From NCBI GenBank assembly GCA_025353435.1, contig JANXQR010000874.1:1-8119 (forward strand): a stretch of 8,119 nt of DNA, written 5' to 3'. Origin of the DNA: Acidobacteriota bacterium. Its GTDB lineage: Bacteria; Acidobacteriota; Terriglobia; Terriglobales; Acidobacteriaceae. Both the position numbers and the translations under genes were made by a program. The notes under the pieces were generated by a model. It saw nothing but the letters and a program-made list of their open reading frames with translations, did not search any database and was not told the origin of the DNA. Positions 5,476-8,119 of the stretch are shown in pieces; the stretch's first letter is position 1; the number at the start of each line of letters is the position of its first letter.

Positions 5476-6075
5476 CTATTGGGTGGACTGCGGGGCGGCG
5501 TCGCGCGGGTAAGTAATTTCTACGGCGGATTTTAGCTCGAGGAGTAAGCGGACCGAGGGGCCTTCAAGGCCGCTATCCATTTCGCGGGCCCAGACGGGGC
5601 CTTTGAGTTTTCCTTTTTCATTGAGGGTGTAAACACGCAGCAGGTCCTGCATGGCGATGTCGTCGCCGCCGGTGCCGACGGAGGCATTCTGGTCGATGGG
5701 GCGGGCTTGCATGGTTGCCTGCTGGCCGGGTTGAAGGGCACCGGGTTGGGGCATGGGGGGATGAAGGCCGAGGCCGAGGTGGTCCTGATCACCGACGTTG
5801 TGGCCCTTGCGCACGACGATGATCATGTCAGCTTTGTCGCGGCTCGGGGCGAGGGTGTAGCGGTTCCACTCGCGAAGGGCTTCCTGGACCTGGAGGATGG
5901 CCTGGTGGTCGGCGTGATTGAGGCCCGGCCTCGAGATCTCGCCGTCGATTGATTCGACGTAGACGGAGTGCGCGGTCTGGAAGACCTCCGGGACCTGAAG
6001 TTTTTTAGTCTTCGCGTTTGCGAGCGAGAAGGCGAGCAGTGTGATCACGAAGATGGTGAGATATCGGGTGTTCAT
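5476..6075 (-). CDS. Secreted/periplasmic protein of unknown function
   Basis: It is 199 residues. The N-terminus has a short Lys/Arg-poor start, a hydrophobic core (TIFVITLLAFSLANA) and an Ala-x-Ala cleavage site near residue 21, so it is a Sec-type signal peptide without a lipobox Cys. The mature part begins with KKLQVPEVFQTAHSVYVESIDGE, has an amphipathic helix around 55-72 and a strand ADMIIVVRKG (82-91), then a Gly/Pro/Gln-rich linker (about 100-125), and ends with LLRVYT and VRLLLELKSAVEITYP strands. No enzymatic motif is visible. I recognise no function; it looks like a small alpha/beta domain typical of lineage-specific exported proteins. GGGAGG lies eight bases ahead of the ATG, and a TTGACA promoter lies further upstream. 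It is convergent with argJ and divergent from the 6249 gene. Confidence 0.88.
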   Translation of the reverse strand: MNTRYLTIFVITLLAFSLANAKTKKLQVPEVFQTAHSVYVESIDGEISRPGLNHADHQAILQVQEALREWNRYTLAPSRDKADMIIVVRKGHNVGDQDHLGLGLHPPMPQPGALQPGQQATMQARPIDQNASVGTGGDDIAMQDLLRVYTLNEKGKLKGPVWAREMDSGLEGPSVRLLLELKSAVEITYPRDAAPQSTQ

Positions 6076-6161
6076 CTAAGGTACCTCCCTGGAAATGAGC
6101 AGGTTTGGCTTTTGAGGAAAGAGCCGACGGCGCGGGGGAAAAGATGCCGACGGGGTTGGAG

Positions 6162-6189
6162 GTTATTCTTCGCCCGATAGCGTTGTCAA
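6162..6189 (-). promoter_or_regulatory. Candidate promoter for the secreted-protein gene
   Basis: On the minus strand the consensus -35 TTGACA (6189-6184) is followed after 16 bases by AATAAC (6167-6162), four of six to the -10 consensus. This would give a 5' leader of roughly 80 bases before the ATG at 6075. Confidence 0.5.
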
Positions 6190-6248
6190 TGGAAAGGGCG
6201 TGAGGGTTGAAGGCATTTACAATCGCAGAGATCGAGGGTGCAGTCCGA

Positions 6249-7070
6249 ATGAAAAAAGAGGTTAAGAGATCGAGTGCCGTGCAAACGGCGCCAGCGGGGG
6301 AGACTGAGTTTTCGCTGATTCCGCGAGCGACGCTCGAAGCGCTTTACGGCAACCTGCTGAAGGATCGGATGCTGGCAACGCGGTCGCGCAAAGCGAAGGG
6401 CCAGCGCGATGAGGGTTGGGCTGCGGTGAAGGCCGCGACTGCGGCGGTGTTGATGGACCTGGGCGGGGACGACGTGGTGTCTGCGGCGGACGAGATGCCG
6501 CTGGCGCGTTTGCTGCGCAGGGAGAAGTCTGCGGCGGTTGAGCGGTCGAAGGCCGGAGCGAGGGACGAAGCTGCGCGGTTGTTGCTTCATGCGGTGGGGG
6601 CGGCGCTGGCGAACAAGACGAAGAAGAATGGCAAGGTAGCGGTGGTGTTCTGGCGCGATCCAGGGCGAGAGTATTGGCAGGACGCGCTGGAGATGGCGCG
6701 GGTGCACACATTGCCTCTGATTATGGTGTGTCCGGAGAGCGAGGCGAAGAAGGATACGCGCGGGCTGACGCCGGGAACGGAGCTGCCGCGGATTGTGGTC
6801 GACGGCCACGATGCGGTGGCGGGGTATCGTGTGGCGCATGAGGCGATTGATCGGGCGCGACGGGATCGCGGGGCGACGCTGATTGAATGCGCGAGTTTTC
6901 TTGTGAAGGGGCAGCGCGGGGGGCATGCGGATTCCGTCGCGAATATGGAGCGGTATCTGCGCGGGAAGGGAATGCTGAAGCGCGGGATGAAGAGGGAGAT
7001 TGAGGCTGGGTTCGCAAGCGAATTGAAGGCCGCGAAGAAGGCTGGCAAGAGACGGGTCAATGCCCGATGA
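6249..7070 (+). CDS. E1-alpha-like protein of 2-oxoacid dehydrogenases, lacking cofactor motifs
   Basis: It is 273 residues from ATG 6249 (GAGGG ten bases upstream); a TTG at 6207 in the same frame would add 14 residues but has its GAGGG directly abutting. The order of segments follows the E1-alpha subunit of pyruvate/branched-chain dehydrogenases: LEALYGNLLKDRMLATRSRK (29-48), WAAVKAATAAVLMDLGGDDVVSAADEM (57-83), KVAVVFWRDPG (129-139), ALEMARVHTLPLIMVC (146-161), VVDGHDAVAGYRVAHEAIDRAR (183-204), TLIECASF (210-217), and MERYLRGKGM (233-242). The thiamine-diphosphate/Mg site is gone: where E1 has GDG it reads WRDPG, and the downstream NN after the ‘LPVIFVCEN’ strand is replaced by PESEA. It is also about 70 residues short. 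No E1-beta or E2 gene is nearby. It is probably not a dehydrogenase; a regulatory or structural role is possible. Confidence 0.85.
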   Translation: MKKEVKRSSAVQTAPAGETEFSLIPRATLEALYGNLLKDRMLATRSRKAKGQRDEGWAAVKAATAAVLMDLGGDDVVSAADEMPLARLLRREKSAAVERSKAGARDEAARLLLHAVGAALANKTKKNGKVAVVFWRDPGREYWQDALEMARVHTLPLIMVCPESEAKKDTRGLTPGTELPRIVVDGHDAVAGYRVAHEAIDRARRDRGATLIECASFLVKGQRGGHADSVANMERYLRGKGMLKRGMKREIEAGFASELKAAKKAGKRRVNAR

Positions 7071-7087
7071 GCCGATAGATTGAGGAA

Positions 7088-8083
7088 TTATTTTGCGCGG
7101 GGATGGGTGCGATCGTAGACCTGCGTGAGCTGTGCGGTGGTGAGTTGGGTGTAGCGCTGGGTGGTGGAGAGGCGCTCGTGACCGAGCAGTTCCTGAATGG
7201 CGCGGAGGTCGGCCCCTTCTTCCAGCAGGTGAGTGCCGAAGGCGTGTCGAAGCGTGTGGGGATGCACGTCCGATGACAGGCCGCGAAGAATGGCGAGGCG
7301 CTTGACGATGCGGGCGACGCTGCGGGTGGTGAGGCGGGCTTCGCCGCCAGGCTTGCCAATTCCGCGCAGACGAAGATTCAGGAAAAGAGCGGGAGTCACG
7401 AAACGGGAGCTTGCTAAAGCCTGCGGGCCGGCTGCGGCAAGGCGCGCAGAGCGTTCAGCGAGATAGGCGCGGAGGGCTTCAGCGGCGGCGTCGCCCAGCG
7501 GGACGTAGCGCTGCTTCTGGCCTTTGCCTTTGACCAGGATTACTTCATTGGCCCATTGGATGTCCCTGAGGTTGAGGGCGGTGAGCTCGGCGTTGCGCAC
7601 GCCGCAGCCGTAGAGCAGCTCGAGGATGGCGCGGTCGCGTGCGGGCCAGCTGGCGGCCTCATCGTCAACGGTGTCGACCACTTTGTTCATCTGCTCAATG
7701 GAGGGAACGCGGGGCAGGTGCTTGGGCAGGCGTGGAGTTGAGACGAGCGCGGCGGCGTTCTGCTGGACACGGCCGGTGCGGGCCAGCCACTTGAACCAGC
7801 TGCGAATGGAAGCGAGGGCTCGGGCTGCGGAAGCCTTCGAGAGACCGCGATCGTAAAGGGTGGCCAGGTAGGCGCGGATGTGGATGTGATCGATGCGATC
7901 AGGGGTCTGGTCGCGGCCCCAGGTGGCGACGATGTATGCGGCGAAGTTGGTGAGTTCGCGCTCGTAGGCGCGGAGAGTGTGAGTGGAGGCGCCGCGTTCG
8001 TTGGCGAGGACGCGGAGGTAGTCGGCGACGAGTTGTTGGAGGAGGGCCGGCTCTTCTGCAGGAATGGTGGCCTCGGGACTCAT
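7088..8083 (-). CDS. xerC: Tyrosine recombinase XerC
   Basis: It is 331 residues. XerC with XerD resolves chromosome dimers at dif during division. The N-terminal SAM-like core-binding domain spans about 12-102 (LVADYLRVLANERGASTHTLRAYERELTNF and the ARALASIRSWFKWL helix). The catalytic domain has all expected residues: Arg163 in YGCGVRNAEL, Lys187 in VKGKGQKQR, His276 and Arg279 in HPHTLRH, His302 in LLGHERLSTTQ, and nucleophile Tyr311 in RYTQL. The family is usually near 300 residues. Extra sequence at about 212-250 (including QALASSRFVTPALFLNLRLR) accounts for the added length. AAGGA lies ahead of the ATG. Its ATG overlaps the TGA of the upstream gene, so it is translated from a polycistronic message. 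A free-standing integrase is the alternative, but no mobile-element context exists. Confidence 0.93.
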   Translation of the reverse strand: MSPEATIPAEEPALLQQLVADYLRVLANERGASTHTLRAYERELTNFAAYIVATWGRDQTPDRIDHIHIRAYLATLYDRGLSKASAARALASIRSWFKWLARTGRVQQNAAALVSTPRLPKHLPRVPSIEQMNKVVDTVDDEAASWPARDRAILELLYGCGVRNAELTALNLRDIQWANEVILVKGKGQKQRYVPLGDAAAEALRAYLAERSARLAAAGPQALASSRFVTPALFLNLRLRGIGKPGGEARLTTRSVARIVKRLAILRGLSSDVHPHTLRHAFGTHLLEEGADLRAIQELLGHERLSTTQRYTQLTTAQLTQVYDRTHPRAK

Positions 8084-8119
8084 GCGGATTCCTTGAAGGT
8101 GCCGTCGATGGGATCAATG
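8080..8119 (-). CDS. C-terminal end of an upstream gene, 4-base overlap with xerC
   Basis: On the minus strand a reading frame open from the window edge encodes IDPIDGTFKESA and ends at TGA 8082-8080, sharing ATGA with the xerC start. The 4-base overlap is typical of an operon. Only 12 residues are visible, too few to name the gene. In many bacteria xerC follows trmFO, but nothing here proves that. Confidence 0.5.
   Translation of the reverse strand, partial: IDPIDGTFKESA

Noticed and set aside
6186..6926. Open frame on the minus strand opposite the E1-alpha-like gene
   Set aside because: Arg/His/Pro-rich composition without domains. The plus-strand frame carries recognisable E1-alpha segments.
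7088..8083. Phage or transposon integrase
   Set aside because: The sequence matches XerC throughout, overlaps an upstream gene in operon style, and has no att-like repeats or mobile-element genes around it.

Overview
The window is GC-rich chromosomal DNA from a bacterium. The gene content and the intergenic repeat style (CCCACCC/GGGGCAC hairpins and GATCCTTCG–ACTTCGCTCAG modules) suggest an Acidobacteriota genome of the Terriglobia type (Granulicella/Edaphobacter/Terriglobus-like). That assignment is inference from style and remembered family distribution, not from a marker gene. No rRNA, tRNA, CRISPR array, insertion sequence or prophage is visible.

Left part (1-2397): a Tat-exported aldo/keto reductase (minus, 3' end outside the window) is preceded on the same strand by a 199-residue protein of no annotated family that I recognise. 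Its T-x5-C-x14-H arrangement around an FSGC motif matches the catalytic layout of the CNF1/BLF1/CheD glutamine-deamidase fold. It is divergent from a small ArsR-type repressor, whose gene overlaps and is translationally coupled to an SRPBCC/AHSA1-domain gene. A perfect palindrome abutting a -35-like box lies between the divergent genes.

Middle (2398-4163): a four-helix membrane protein gene sits between two clusters of intergenic repeats. Three hairpin elements share the same ends (GGTA-[T/G]-CCCA and TGGGGCAC) but have different, self-complementary interiors. One further repeat module is split by a small hairpin insert. Next comes a stand-alone ABC ATPase (minus), divergent from argJ.

Right part (4164-8119): argJ (arginine biosynthesis) is followed by five tandem octamers, then a secreted protein of unknown function (minus) with a clear promoter and Shine-Dalgarno. 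Divergent from it is a protein resembling the E1-alpha subunit of 2-oxoacid dehydrogenases that has lost the thiamine-diphosphate motifs. Convergent with that gene is xerC, whose start overlaps the stop of a gene that runs off the right edge.

Most genes look like ordinary, loosely grouped housekeeping or accessory genes. The observations most worth following are the deamidase-like protein, the E1-alpha pseudoenzyme and the covarying repeat hairpins.
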